Source: Costus lasius
Lineage: Eukaryota; Streptophyta; Magnoliopsida; Zingiberales; Costaceae
Length of the DNA: 64,000 bases
Direction of reading: 5' to 3'
NCBI GenBank assembly: GCA_027563935.2
Contig: CM050446.2
Location: 32,677,501-32,741,500, forward strand
Below the pieces are notes generated by a model. The model did not search any database. It had not been told where the DNA came from and saw only the letters and a program-made list of their open reading frames with translations. A program made the translations under genes and the position numbers. This document shows positions 23,261 through 34,584 of this stretch, piece by piece. Numbering within the stretch: position 1 is the stretch's first letter; each line of letters opens with the position of its first letter.

Positions 23261-23291
<31 letters not shown>

Positions 23292-26200
23292 ATGTAGATA
23301 GTTTGTCTTCCGTGCATTAATTTTATTTAACATTGTCTTATGGTAGTTTTTAGATCCATGATTTGATGATTACCTTAATATTAAAACAAATAATGCAGTT
23401 AAAATTCTGTTAATAGTAATCTGGGAGACCTTGTAATCATTAAATTTGCTTTTTTTTCTTTGTGATCCATTCTTTCAAATGTTTTCTTTATCTTACCAAC
23501 TAAGCAAAGATATAATGAGTTGCCCATCTGGTCAATTGTGAAAACATCTTCCTCTCCTACATTACCTCATATCACCATTATCTATGTTCTACTAGAGATA
23601 GTTGGAGGAAAGTCTGGTATTGTAATTCATTAATAAGAATATAATTGATACATGCCCATTAGGAAGAATTGTCTTATTTGACATTGGAGGCAGATTCTTG
23701 CAACCTTTTAAAAAATTTAATGAGATGTATTTATCTTTTTTCTCATATTTTGACAATTAGGGTATGTTTTGTAACTTTGCCTAAATATGATGCATCACAT
23801 ATCCATATACAATACCATTCAAAATTATATATCTTATACATAGAGAGGCCAATACGGTTGCAGAGATGTTGGATATAGGTTATTTGGTCTATAAACTGAA
23901 TGTTTTTAGTGGATCTACCTATATTTTTTTATCCTCATTTGAGGAGCTCATATTATATGCCATGCATAATCATTTCGTTGGTTTACAGATAGTATTATAA
24001 AAAAATCGATAGGATTAAACAACAAAGTATCATTGCCCTTTTTTTCCATATAACCTAATTCTTTTTCATGGATGCAATCTTGCTTTATTGCTTGCAACCA
24101 ATTAACTAAGTCTCTTCAAGAAGATCCAAGGCATACTTTCCTCTATAATAAAGATATACCTTTATCTTTATATAATATCTTAATACTCCATTAAGACTCC
24201 TTAAAAATAAAATATCCAATAGGCTATTTAAGGTAAATATAGTAATATATATACTCCAACAATATTGTACTATGATACAACATCTAACTTTTTTCCTTGA
24301 CATTTTTCTTCTTGATTTTTCAGTGCTTGGAAGTTTTCTCTCAGCTTTGAACAAATTTATTGCCGACTGCTATGCCTCAAATCATTCCGTTTCTGAGTAT
24401 TATGTTTATGAATTTTTCAAGGTACAATATGTGCCCCATGGATGGTTTTCCATTCTAATTTATTTCATTGAAGCTTACGTTTAGTTACTTAATTTGAGTA
24501 TATTTTTTCTTCCTTTTACGTGTTACTTTATGACTTGGCTCCTGCTAATTGTTGATATCATTAAACCTACAGATATGGAAGTGTTCTCGAGCTGAAGGTA
24601 TCGTTGGAGACATCCCTTTGTCATTAACTCTTCCACATTATTTATGCTGTAATTTACTTCAATGGGAGTTGCTGGATACACTAATTATTGACTATTAATT
24701 TTTGTATTTATAATTTTATATGCTTCCCTTGGCTGTTTTGCAGCTGATATCCGTGTTCATGAGTTCTTCAAAACCTCTTACTTCAAAACAGGCATTCATC
24801 CCATCCCTGGTGCACGACATGCTCTCTATAAATTGTCAAATTTTTGCAACTTATCTGTTGTAACGTGAGTATTTCAAGTTATTTCATTAGATCATTTAAA
24901 TCAAAATTTGAGGCATCAAGGCAGGGAAAAAACTTCTATGCGGGGATTTATTTTGTGAATCTTAGAGCGGGCAAAGGCACATATCTCAAAATAGGTTCTT
25001 TCCAGTGAAGTGAAGTGCGCAAAGTTAACCTCCATCTTTTCCTCTTATTTTTCTTGGCATTGTTCTTCTTCTTCTTTTTCTTCTCCTTCTTTTTCTTTTT
25101 CTTATTTTTCTTCTCGGCATTTTTGTTTTTCTTCTCTGCGGAAATGGTGGGAGGAAGATGAATCACTTCAAAGTGCGAGTGCGTGCACCACCAAAATCAC
25201 AGTACTTGAGCACAAAATTACAGCACTTGAGAGAGAGGGGGGAGAGCTGGGAAAGATTGGTAGATGGTTGGGTGGATAAGCACAAAATCACATTGGTCTT
25301 CCAAAAACCGTAAAGAACTTCTAAGTGTGAGGAAGAAAAGAACTTGCTTTGAGATACGTGCCTTTGCCTGCATTAAGATTAACAAAACAAATCATAGGGG
25401 ACCGCTTAACTTAGCTCAGCAGGTTCCACTTAAAAGTTTTTTCCTCAAGGCAGTCTATTGAAACATTGCTGTTAACTTATACTCTCTGAGTAGATCTCGA
25501 CAGAATGCTATCAAGGACCATACCATTGAGTGGATAGAAAAACACTATCCTGGCTTGTTTAAAGAGATTCACTTTGGCAATCACTTCGCTCTAGATGGAA
25601 CATCAAGGCCAAAGTCTGAGATTTGCAGGTAACATAAATTGACTTTTGATGCTTATTACGGTTTTCAACTTTCACTCATTGCTTATTAATTTTTTATTCA
25701 TAACTGATGTAGATGTTTCTTGAACGAAAGGCAATCTAGAGCAATGGGTAATCTCTCTGCATAGCACTAAGGCATCTCTCATATGACAATTTTTGTATGC
25801 AAATTAGAACTAATCTGTAGGTTATAATGATTAAAAATGAATATTAATTGTGCCAAATTGTGCAATATTAGCAAGTGGGTATGTGAAGGTTTGAAGAATT
25901 TAGTTATTCAAAATAGAAAGATATTATACTTTTTATTATTTTGTATGCTTCTTTAGGTGTATGTTAATGTAAGTTGGAAATGCACAAGTGTTATGTAGCT
26001 AATAATTACTAAAAATTGAGAATTTATTCGTACCAAATTAGGCGATCCAGTTACAACTAAAGGGTGCATGGAAGTGAATTATCTAAGGATTTCTATTGTT
26101 TTGGGTAACAAGAGGGAACAATGTTGATGTATTGTCCTAATGCTCTTTAAGGCGAAAGTTGTTTATAGATAGGGTGGATAAACTACGTGTCTGTTTATAC

Positions 26201-26786
26201 TTGGTTAGAATTGTATCATGCTATTTTGGTTTAAACTAAACTTTCTGAACTTGCTGCACTTTTTGGAAAATAATTGCTATCTGAATATGCTTTACATATG
26301 CTCTTTAGACTTTCCACTGAATCTTAATAAATGAAAATAAGTTTTCAGCTTCATAATAAGTCCAGCATGCTATTCCTTGAATAAATTGCTTTGTTTTGGT
26401 TCTTGCTTATGAATGTTAAAATCACATCGTTTTGTTTATCTAAATTGAGTCAAAAAGAAAATTGTTGTTATCAGATTTATTCTCCTGTGAGTTTCTTAAA
26501 CATGCTCCACATAATCTATATACCATTAGTCTGCCTCAATTTTCCATCTTCTAACTTGACCTATGAATTTACTGTGCGCAGGTCAATAGGAGCCCATGTT
26601 CTGATTGATGACAATCCGAAATATGCTCTTGAATGTGCAGAAATTGGTATGAGGGTCCTACTCTTCGACTTCGACAATTCCTATCCTTGGTCCAAGTCTG
26701 GTCCAGCAACTTCACATCCCATGATAACAAAGGTGCACAACTGGCAAGAAGTTGAACAGCAGCTGCATTCATGGATACTGACTTAG
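21637..26786 (+). CDS. HAD-superfamily 5'(3')-deoxyribonucleotidase-like (NT5C) protein
   Basis: Six exons with consensus GT-AG borders join in frame: 21637-22093, 24324-24421, 24573-24597, 24744-24864, 25494-25628 and 26582-26786 (stop TAG), giving 346 aa. HAD phosphatase motifs are in order. Motif I is DVDEV with D149 and D151 as expected nucleophile and acid/base. Motif II is VVTSRQ with T234. Motif III is SRPKSE with K274. Motif IV is VLIDDNP with D288 and D289. This arrangement is that of the NT5C group, whose characterised members dephosphorylate (deoxy)nucleoside monophosphates; the plant substrate is inferred only. The first 30 residues are rich in Arg, Ser and hydrophobics without acids ([20 protein letters not shown]), suggesting a mitochondrial or plastid transit peptide. 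ATG 21637 is the first in-frame start after a stop at 21604; the next, at 21712, would lose the presequence. The exon 1/2 junction splits the motif I valine codon. No lesion was seen, so it is likely functional. Confidence 0.88.
23161..23290. repeat. Intronic AT minisatellite
   Basis: In intron 1 a (AT)n run is followed by four ACATTT interruptions at 20-bp spacing and a further (AT)n run. This higher-order 20-bp periodicity on a dinucleotide repeat is typical of slippage followed by unit duplication. Confidence 0.93.
25063..25135 (+). repeat. TTC-rich polypyrimidine tract in intron 4
   Basis: A run of TTC/TTTTTC units lies inside intron 4 (24865-25493). The minus-strand reading gives a Lys-rich frame, which is a composition artefact. 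Confidence 0.8.
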
Positions 26787-28821
26787 AGCTAGTATCCAAC
26801 ATACATTGTTAGTTATATTATAGAATTCGAAGTGATTTGAGCTTGGTAAAAGGCTCAGTCTCCAGCTCTGAGCTGTGTTTAGAAGGCCAGTTAGTTTATA
26901 CGGTGATATCGAAGGGAGTGTGGCAACTTGTGGGATAGATTCCACTATATATAAGTAAATATTATCATTGATGGAAGTCAGTCCTTGTATTTTTAGGACT
27001 TGAAATATGTAGTTAGAAAACGATGATGTTGGGAGACCATTTTGCAAAATTGTAACATCCTATTAACCTAATAAGGTACTAACAAATTCTTTTCAGATAG
27101 TGTGTACTGTGTAAGATAATTGGATTAGTTTTAATTACTCTTCTAGATTTAATATTCAACTCTGTTTTCACTTGAAATTGTAAGGTCCACACTGCGGTAT
27201 AGCAAATACTGTCCATTTCTTTTACCAGAGTTTGAATTAAATGCAGCTGGTGGCTAGAAGGACCGTACACGTCGACATAACAACCATTGTCCAGGCATCA
27301 ATATGCTGCCTTTCAGTTCCAGGATTAATGTAATCCACTTTTATTACAACCGCTCTTTTTTCATCTCCATTAGATTCGTCGCTCCTGGTGGAAAGATGGC
27401 TCATCCCTTTGTGCCTGTTGATATACTTATCTATATATTCTGACATGCTTCTTAAAACTAATGAGCAAAACTGTTTCTGTTTGGTATGACTTGGACTATA
27501 GAAGAGTAAGTTGCTAATGAGCATTGAGCAACTAGAAGAGTAAGTTGCTGATGAGCATTGAACGAGTAGGAGCTCAATTTGTTTTTTTTAATAAAATAAA
27601 AAATAATTGTAATATTAAGCCTTTTGTAAATGAACCAAGTTTGAGAAATACAAAACTTCATTTGAAAACAAATATATATTGTTCTGTACTAAACTTTCAT
27701 ATTCAACGAAGAATTGATTTGCATGTATGCTTTGCAAGGATACTGAAAGAGTATATATTATGGAAAGCTGAGGATAATAAAGAAATCTGATTATTGCCTT
27801 TAAATAAAAAATTTAATCTTTCGTGTACAAAAGTTTGGTTGAACAATCAAAGATAATATTTGATGTTTCTCTATGATTGTGGAGTGGATAATCTTTTAGT
27901 ATATAATAAGCAATGACACCAGAAGATAGTATATGCAGTGTGTAAAATCAGATACAAGCGGCCTTATGTTGACGTAAAGCACATTTTTACGTACCCATTT
28001 TGATTAACTTGAATAATTGAAACACTTGCGTATTTGACAAAAATATAATATATATTTGTGCTTGACCTAGTTCAATTTGTGTGCTTTCTTTCAAAGGATC
28101 AATTTAATTTAATTTAATGAAATTAAGTTGATTCTCCCCTGTAAGATAAAACATATGAGAAGTTTTATAATTTTCGCAATAACTGATCATAAAAATTAAA
28201 ATTATTCAATTAACTTCAGATCAATAAAGGAAATAAAAGTGTTACTTAATGCTTGGTTAATAATGTGTTTCGTAAGTTACATATATTTGAATGCAATGGT
28301 AACTAATTGTGTAGCTTTGAATGAATTGGGAGTAGAAGTCACCTTGAAATCTAGAAGAGGCCCTGTAGGGTTTGGGGGTCTCTCTAAAACTATAGTAAGG
28401 AGCATAGTGAGCACATCATATAATTTAAAATATTTAAGCTCAATTTAATAGTGGAAAGCCTATAAGCCCTATATATTGTATTATTTTTTCATTTACTTTT
28501 ATGAGACTAAATCAGAGTATTATACCACTCTCTCTTTACCACTCCCTCAAAGATTTAACCATTTGCCTAATTATTGAGCCTAAGTGGTTGGGTTTGACCA
28601 CCACTCTTCTGTTGAATGTAAGTGGCAAAGGGCAAACACGAATCTCAATTGTTGAGCCTAATCGAGCACACCAAATCTATGTAACAGTTTTTGCACTAAT
28701 CATATTTGTTTCATGATCTATGTGTAGATGTATCTTATGATTTTTATGACTTGTTGATTTCAAACTATTTACTCTAATTGGGCTCAAGAAGAGAGAATCT
28801 CTACCTAAATTTCAGCGTATA
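26787..28821. other. 3' flank of the host gene and intergenic DNA
   Basis: The first few hundred bases are presumably the 3' UTR; AATAAG near 27070 is a possible weak polyadenylation signal. Beyond that no gene is recognised. A 34-bp unit starting GAAGAGTAAGTTGCT is tandemly duplicated at 27501-27568. Confidence 0.4.
27501..27568. repeat. 34-bp tandem duplication
   Basis: GAAGAGTAAGTTGCT(A/G)ATGA occurs at 27501 and 27535, each followed by GCATTGA(G/A)C.A.TA; the copies differ at about three positions. Confidence 0.9.
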
Positions 28822-30768
28822 TGATAGCGCCCACAGATATAGTAGGCGTTTCCTGCAAGTGCACGGGACTATCAAAGTAATAAAATATCAATCCCACATG
28901 GACTAATGGGCAAATACCGACAGATCTCGAAGTTGCTAGCTAGATTACGTCGAAATTGATAACGAAATAATTAAAAGTGCAGGAATGTAGACAGAGGAGA
29001 TCGCACGAGAGAATTATAATGAGGAGATGCATCAGGATATGGGTTCACCACCTTGACTTCTTGCGGCTGCGTAGTCTAAACTCTATTACCGTTATCCTAT
29101 TTTAGTTTAAGGGATTCAGTTTCCTTGTCACGTAGGTTGCTCCCTCCGATACCCACGTTTGTTAACACAGACACTAGTATCGGTCAAACACATCAGGTTC
29201 CAATGGTCAGTCGGGCTCTCGTCTTCCCGACACACCTAGGCTCCTATTACCTTCTAGATGGGTACAGGTTTAAACAAAAAATGTCCTCCTCAAGAATTCC
29301 TAGCTTACTAACTTTCCCAGCGTCACCTCTGGCTCAAACGCACCCCTTCGGGTTGCGCAGGCAAAGCGTCCTTTAATGATCCAACGTTCTGACACGCTCT
29401 CGCGTCGCCAGAGGCGTCTAAGACCCAGAAGAACAAACAAGGAGAGCGCAGTTCACGTCAAGCGGATTCTCCCTAGCCCCTGATTTAGTAACCCCACTAG
29501 AGAAGCTAATAGGCTCAAACATACCCTCTCAGGTTACGTAGGCAAAGCGTACAAATTGGTTTGTTAAACCCCTCGACCTAATGCTTCCGATGCGCGGTCG
29601 GACTTGTGGTCTCTCCGACATGTCTAGGATCCTAAACGACGCCTTGGGTGAGTACGGGCAATCAACGAGTTCCCTCGTGATTCCCCGATTTAGAAACCTC
29701 AGTCCAAGGCAAAGAGGCTCAAATGCATTCTCACAAATGATATAGGCATAACACTCGCATATGGTCAAGAAGGATTTTAGCAAATAGAGTAAAACCACTA
29801 CAACTAACAAGTCATCAAGGGGCTACTCCCACATCCTGATTTAGGAGTTTAGCCTAACATATTCATAATGATAGCACAAATAGTGTTCATTAACAACATG
29901 CACATATGCAGATTTGTGCAGGAATTACAAGACAAGGATAAGATCATACAATACTTTGCTAAGATTTATACAAGATGATACTGCAAATTGAATGTAAATG
30001 TAGGATCTACCTTACAGATTTTACTCTTAGGGAGCTCATGCAGCAAATGTCTTCAACAGCTATTGGTGTGCCGCTCCTCTTCTCCTTCTTGCAGACTTCT
30101 CTCCGCGTCAATCTCTCCTTCCTTTCGTTCCCCTTTTCGATTCTATCTCCCCCCTTTTATTCCTGCCTTCCCTGCACTTTCTCCTTCTTCCCATACCCTG
30201 CCGAAAGCTACTGCAGCCGCTGCCATCTTCTAGCAAAAGAAGTCTTCGCTGCCAACCTCCATTTCCTGTAAAGCTTCAGCTGCCCATCCCTCACGAAATC
30301 ATGATTTTGTGTCCAAAACCTTCCCCAAAAGCTGCTCCACGCCCCCTTTGTCAACGGGGGAAAAGGTCCTAGGTGCCCTTGTGCTTCCCCTAGGGTTGGG
30401 TTGAAGAGATTTGGGCTGAAATCATGATTTCGTAATAGGCGGGTCCGTGATCTCGGGTGAGAATTTGGTCATGACCCGATCGCGATTTATCAATGTCAGC
30501 TTCAAGTCTAACGACGATCACGGGCATGATTCTGGTCGGGACCCGGTCGTGATTTCCGACAAAGCCTCCAATGAATCTAAAAGCTCTTGGTTGGGATCAT
30601 CCTGAGTTTGGATAAGCCCCTCTTGCCACAGAAGTGTTGGAATCTATCCCTTTGTGGTCGAATTGACCTAAAAATGTGAAAATACCAGAACATGCATAGA
30701 TTCCATAGATGTATTCAAATATAGACAATTATGAGGCTTAAAGTCATAAAATGAGGACGATTTCACTA
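28822..30768 (-). mobile_element. Athila-like solo LTR
   Basis: It starts TGATAGCGCCC and shares with the other Athila-like LTRs the GCAAGTGCACGGG..TATCAAAGTAATAAAA block at its left edge. The likely right edge is TTTCACTA, giving flanks GTATA and GTAAA (four of five bases match). It is 1947 bp. No internal domain adjoins either side, so it is a solo LTR. It contains the GTGATCTCGG/GATCACGGG type palindromic modules at 30425-30580. Orientation is taken from the element at 60765-64000. The right edge is less certain than the left. Confidence 0.7.
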
Positions 30769-30984
30769 GTAAAATGACATGTAGAATTCTATATAAATAT
30801 ATGTCAACAGTATAATATATTCTAAGCGTTTCAGTTAAGTATACTTTTCTTTTCTTTTTTTTTTTATCATTGCATCCTGTTGTAGCATGGAAACATATAA
30901 ATGTTTAGTAATATGGCTAATGTGAAACTTGGTAAAATAAAATAGTTAAAAAAAATTAAAAAATTAGATTATTAAGAAATATAC

Positions 30985-31534
30985 TAGGGATGGCAGTGGG
31001 TAGGATACCTGTATTTTTTTATGCTATCCATACTCTAATTCGAATAACTATTCTACTATCCGTACCCGAATAACCACCCGTTTAATTTTTAAAACCTCTA
31101 TCCATACTCTACCCTTTTAAAAATTTAACTACCCGTTTAATACCCGAATCCTATAGATACCTGACTTAAATATCTACTCTTTTAAATTTGACCCCATATA
31201 TATGGTTATCCGATTAAAATTTAGGTACTCGACTCTATAATACCCTAATAATGATTAAATTTTGAAAAAGATAAAACGAGTATATGGAAACCTAACTAAT
31301 ATATTTAAAAAAATATATAATTAGGTTCAGGTTGTGGGTACCTACCTATATATATAATTGGGTTCAGATAGTGGGTACCTGCCCTATGCTACTTGAACCC
31401 GACTCGAATAGCATATATACTATCCATATCCTTCTCATACTCTACCCAAACCCAAATAATAACTACTCGTTTATCTTTAAATAGGTTCGAGTAGGGCGGA
31501 TACCAGCTAATTTGGCATGCAGTTGTCATCCCTA
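30985..31534. mobile_element. Non-autonomous hAT-like TIR element
   Basis: The left end is TAGGGATGGCAGTGGG and the right end, reverse-complemented, is TAGGGATGACAACTGC, so the outer 11-13 bp form an inverted repeat. The 550-bp interior repeats TACCC/GGGTA words many times and encodes nothing. The flanks AAATATAC and TAATACAC are similar but not a clean 8-bp duplication, so the superfamily is inferred from terminus and length only. Confidence 0.6.
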
Positions 31535-32272
31535 TAATACACATTTAATGCTGAGATTATGAATTGACTAATCTGGTTGTATTTTTAATTCCCTTGGCTG
31601 TTATCTTGTTTCTAACACCTCCCCTTATACTTTATTGCTTCATTTTAGCTTGTATCAAAGCAAACATAATCTAAGTTCTAAGTGATACCCTAAACCACAA
31701 TCTCACACTACTATTTATTTCATTATTTTTTTTCTATTTTTCATCCATGTAGACTATGGAGTATGTAAGGCTATTTTCAAAATAGATGAATTACTATATG
31801 TATTTGAGTAAATGACAAAATAAGCCATCTTCCAAAACTTAAAAAAAATCTCTTTGGAACCTACGTCTATCAAATTCAATGGCACTGATGAATTAGATTT
31901 AAGTTAATTGATGGACAATATGATAAGTTAATAACATATTCTTATTATATATTAGGTTACGTGGGTGATTACATAAAATATTAGTTAACCAACTATTGAA
32001 GGACAAGAAGTAGTAGATAAATAAACAAGAATAGAGAAAAAAAAAGTAGAGTTACCATATGAAATAGGAGGAGAGAGGAAGTTAGAGAGAGACTACGGAA
32101 AAGTCGATCGTTGAAAGGCTGATTGATATTTTTTCGGTGCAAAAACTAGAAAATGAAGAAAGAGATAACGAGAAGAAAAATGTCAGTCAGGATGCTTTCT
32201 AGCCGAGGGGCGGAGGCTTTTTTATATGCCCATCTCGAATGGTCAAAATTAATTTGAAAAGGGCCAAAAACC
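31535..32272. other. Intergenic, no feature seen
   Basis: AT-rich and purine-rich DNA with no coding frame or paired ends recognised. Confidence 0.4.
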
Positions 32273-33567
32273 TGTTAGTATATATGTCATGAAGAGCAAT
32301 AGTTTTTACTTTGTACTATAATTCATTAATATAATAAAAATATTATCATTATTATGTTAGTTGTTACTCTTCTACTAATGGTAGAATAACATAATAATGT
32401 CCCTAGACATTGACTTTATCCTATCTCATAACTTAGCTCATAATCAAGAAATGGATAAGAGACAACTCTAGTATATATAAGACTTGTATGTCAGTTGGTT
32501 GAGTACATAACTTCAACACGAACACATAGGTACACTAGTAGTATGTGTACTGTATTGACCCACTATGTATATATGACTTGAATGCCATAAGTCAAGATCA
32601 CAAGCGATAGAAATGTCTTGGTTCTCAGACTTAAGGTCATCAATGCATACGTATAGTGAATGATCTACTTTGATATAATCTAAATCTTTGTTGTAATAGG
32701 AAGTCATAACAATTGTCATTATATATATCATAGGTAATATATGAAGTACTAGTGACCAATAGAGAATTTGTCTTTTCCTTAAAGAAACCTAATGACATCT
32801 CCTTTAGGAGTATGACTGAGAGTGTATGACCATACCTAGGGGATTATGTTCTCTTACTTGAGTCATGTCTATATAATTGGAATAACAAATGTGATACACT
32901 TGTCTAATATAGATATTAGATGGCAAAGGATTGCATTACAGAGAAATTTTGTTGCTAGCTAGAAGATGTCAACTAATGATACATTTCTTGTAACTAGGAT
33001 AGTGGCGATGGTATTGCTAGATATCTCTCACTACTTCTGATGATTTATTTGATTTATCACTACTAACATTATATAGAATCTATAGGGTTGCACAAACAAA
33101 CACTTGAGATTATAGTTTGATCAGGTAGACTTGGATTAAATTATGTATTAATTTGGGTACATTTAGAACATTAGTGATCCAGATCATAGCAGGATCATAA
33201 TTAATGGAACCATGGGTTCTTAGCAATTGATATACAATAAGAATGAGGCTAAATGTCTATTCTTAGTTATGTAGATAAGCTAATTAGACTTTAGGCCCAA
33301 TAGGGGCAAAGGCAAATATATCTAGGTTCTAGGGCAATACTACTATTTGGACAACCCTACCTTCATTGGGCTTTGGACCCAAAGAAATTATAGGGGAGGC
33401 ACCCAAGTGCCAATTCTAGGCAGCCACCCATTTAGGTAGTGGCCCTTGTATAGGCACATGCCTTGGGTGCAAGGCACACATGAGGCATCAATCATAGGCA
33501 TCTATCATAATGCAAGGAAACATACATGGTAGAGGTACTTAATAAAAAGTGTCAACTATGGCACCAA
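32273..33567 (+). repeat. Angela-like copia LTR, part C1 (3' end missing)
   Basis: It begins TGTTAGTATATATG, matching the starts of the LTRs at 34585 and 54612. It keeps the conserved internal boxes of this family: GAGAGTGTATGACCATACC near 32818, CACTTGTCTAAT near 32899 and TTGCTAGATATCTCTCACTA near 33015. At ACCAA (33563-33567) it jumps back into the middle of a second copy (C2), so its last several hundred bases, including the promoter, are missing. Confidence 0.8.
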
Positions 33568-33633
33568 TAGAGGATTTGCTCATTCCTTTAGCAAGCTTGA
33601 TATCCAAGGGCCCTCTTGTGAGACTATGACTAA

Positions 33634-34428
33634 GGCTGTATTTTGTAGGAGGGGAGAAAAAGAAGGGAGGGAAGAAAAATAAGAGGAGAGAAATTAAATT
33701 ATGCGATTATCACGTGAAAAAGTGATCATGAGAAATGGGGTGATGGCAGGGAAGCAACAGGTGGCAAGCAGCAGGTGGCAAGGCGAAGAAGTGGCGGGAG
33801 GTGACGGGGTGAGCTCGCGGCTCTCACAACGACAACGATAGGGCAGGCTCACAATGACAACAATGGGGCAGGCTCACGAAGAAAATGGCGGGGTGGGCTC
33901 TCAGTTTGCACGCGGCAAGGAAGTGGGCGAGTGGTGAGCTCACCCAGGCGGTAGGAAGTAGGCGAGAGGGAGATCAGGTGGAGGGGAGCTTCGAACAGGC
34001 GACAAGGAAGCTTCAAATGGTGACAACGAGGTGAGGAGGGCGACCAGAGGAGCAATGGGAAGGCGAGGAGGGTGATCGAAAGAGTGACGGTGAGGCGAGG
34101 AGGGCAAGCTCACGGCAACGGCGTCAATGGGGTGAGCTCGCAAAAGCGTTGTTTGTGTTGTTAGCAGTGAGGAGGAGAGGCGACGGTGAGGATGAGAGGT
34201 GCGTCAGAGGAAGAGGGACGAGGGGTAGTGGTAGCTGGGAGGATGAGCAAGGGAGAGGGAGAACAAGTGCGCAACAGTGTTGTCAGCGTTGTCACTTCAC
34301 TTTTCTATCTGAATCGGGCAGACACGATTTGGGGAGAAAACTAGATAGTTTTCTTTCCTCCCAATAAATCAGAAGAAATATGTCTTTTCTTTCCTTTCTC
34401 CCCTCTTTTTTCCCAAAAAAATACACCC
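33634..34428. mobile_element. Harbinger-type TIR element with GC-rich interior
   Basis: The left end is GGCTGTATTTTGTAGG and the right end, reverse-complemented, is GGGTGTATTTTTTTGG. TAA lies on both sides (33631-33633 and 34429-34431), and removing the element restores a continuous LTR box. It is 795 bp. The interior from about 33740 to 34290 is GC-rich with GGCGAGGAGGGCGA-type repeats, unlike the AT-rich surroundings. No transposase is present. The interior may be captured host sequence, but no protein was recognised. Confidence 0.8.
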
Positions 34429-34584
34429 TAAGAGTGTATAGTTGTACCCAGGAATTGTGTTTTCCTACTTTAGTTATGACCACATGATTGAAATAGAAAG
34501 TATGACAGACTTGTCCAATCTGCATATTAGATGGCAAAGGGATTACACATAGAACTTTTATTGCTAGCTAGGAGATGTTGGTTG

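Noticed and set aside
23161..23290. AT repeat considered as a centromeric satellite or matrix attachment site
   Set aside because: It is a short intronic microsatellite with 20-bp periodicity; nothing supports a larger role.
22094..24323. Long intron 1 considered as two genes
   Set aside because: The valine codon of HAD motif I is completed exactly by joining 22093 to 24324, so one gene is the better reading.
24948..25166. Lys-rich minus-strand frame
   Set aside because: Antisense of the TTC-rich tract in intron 4 of the host gene.
25489..25493. Alternative splice acceptor GAG at 25490 for exon 5
   Set aside because: It would add an extra Arg and break the conserved VVTSRQ; the TAG at 25491-25493 gives the expected motif and keeps the frame.
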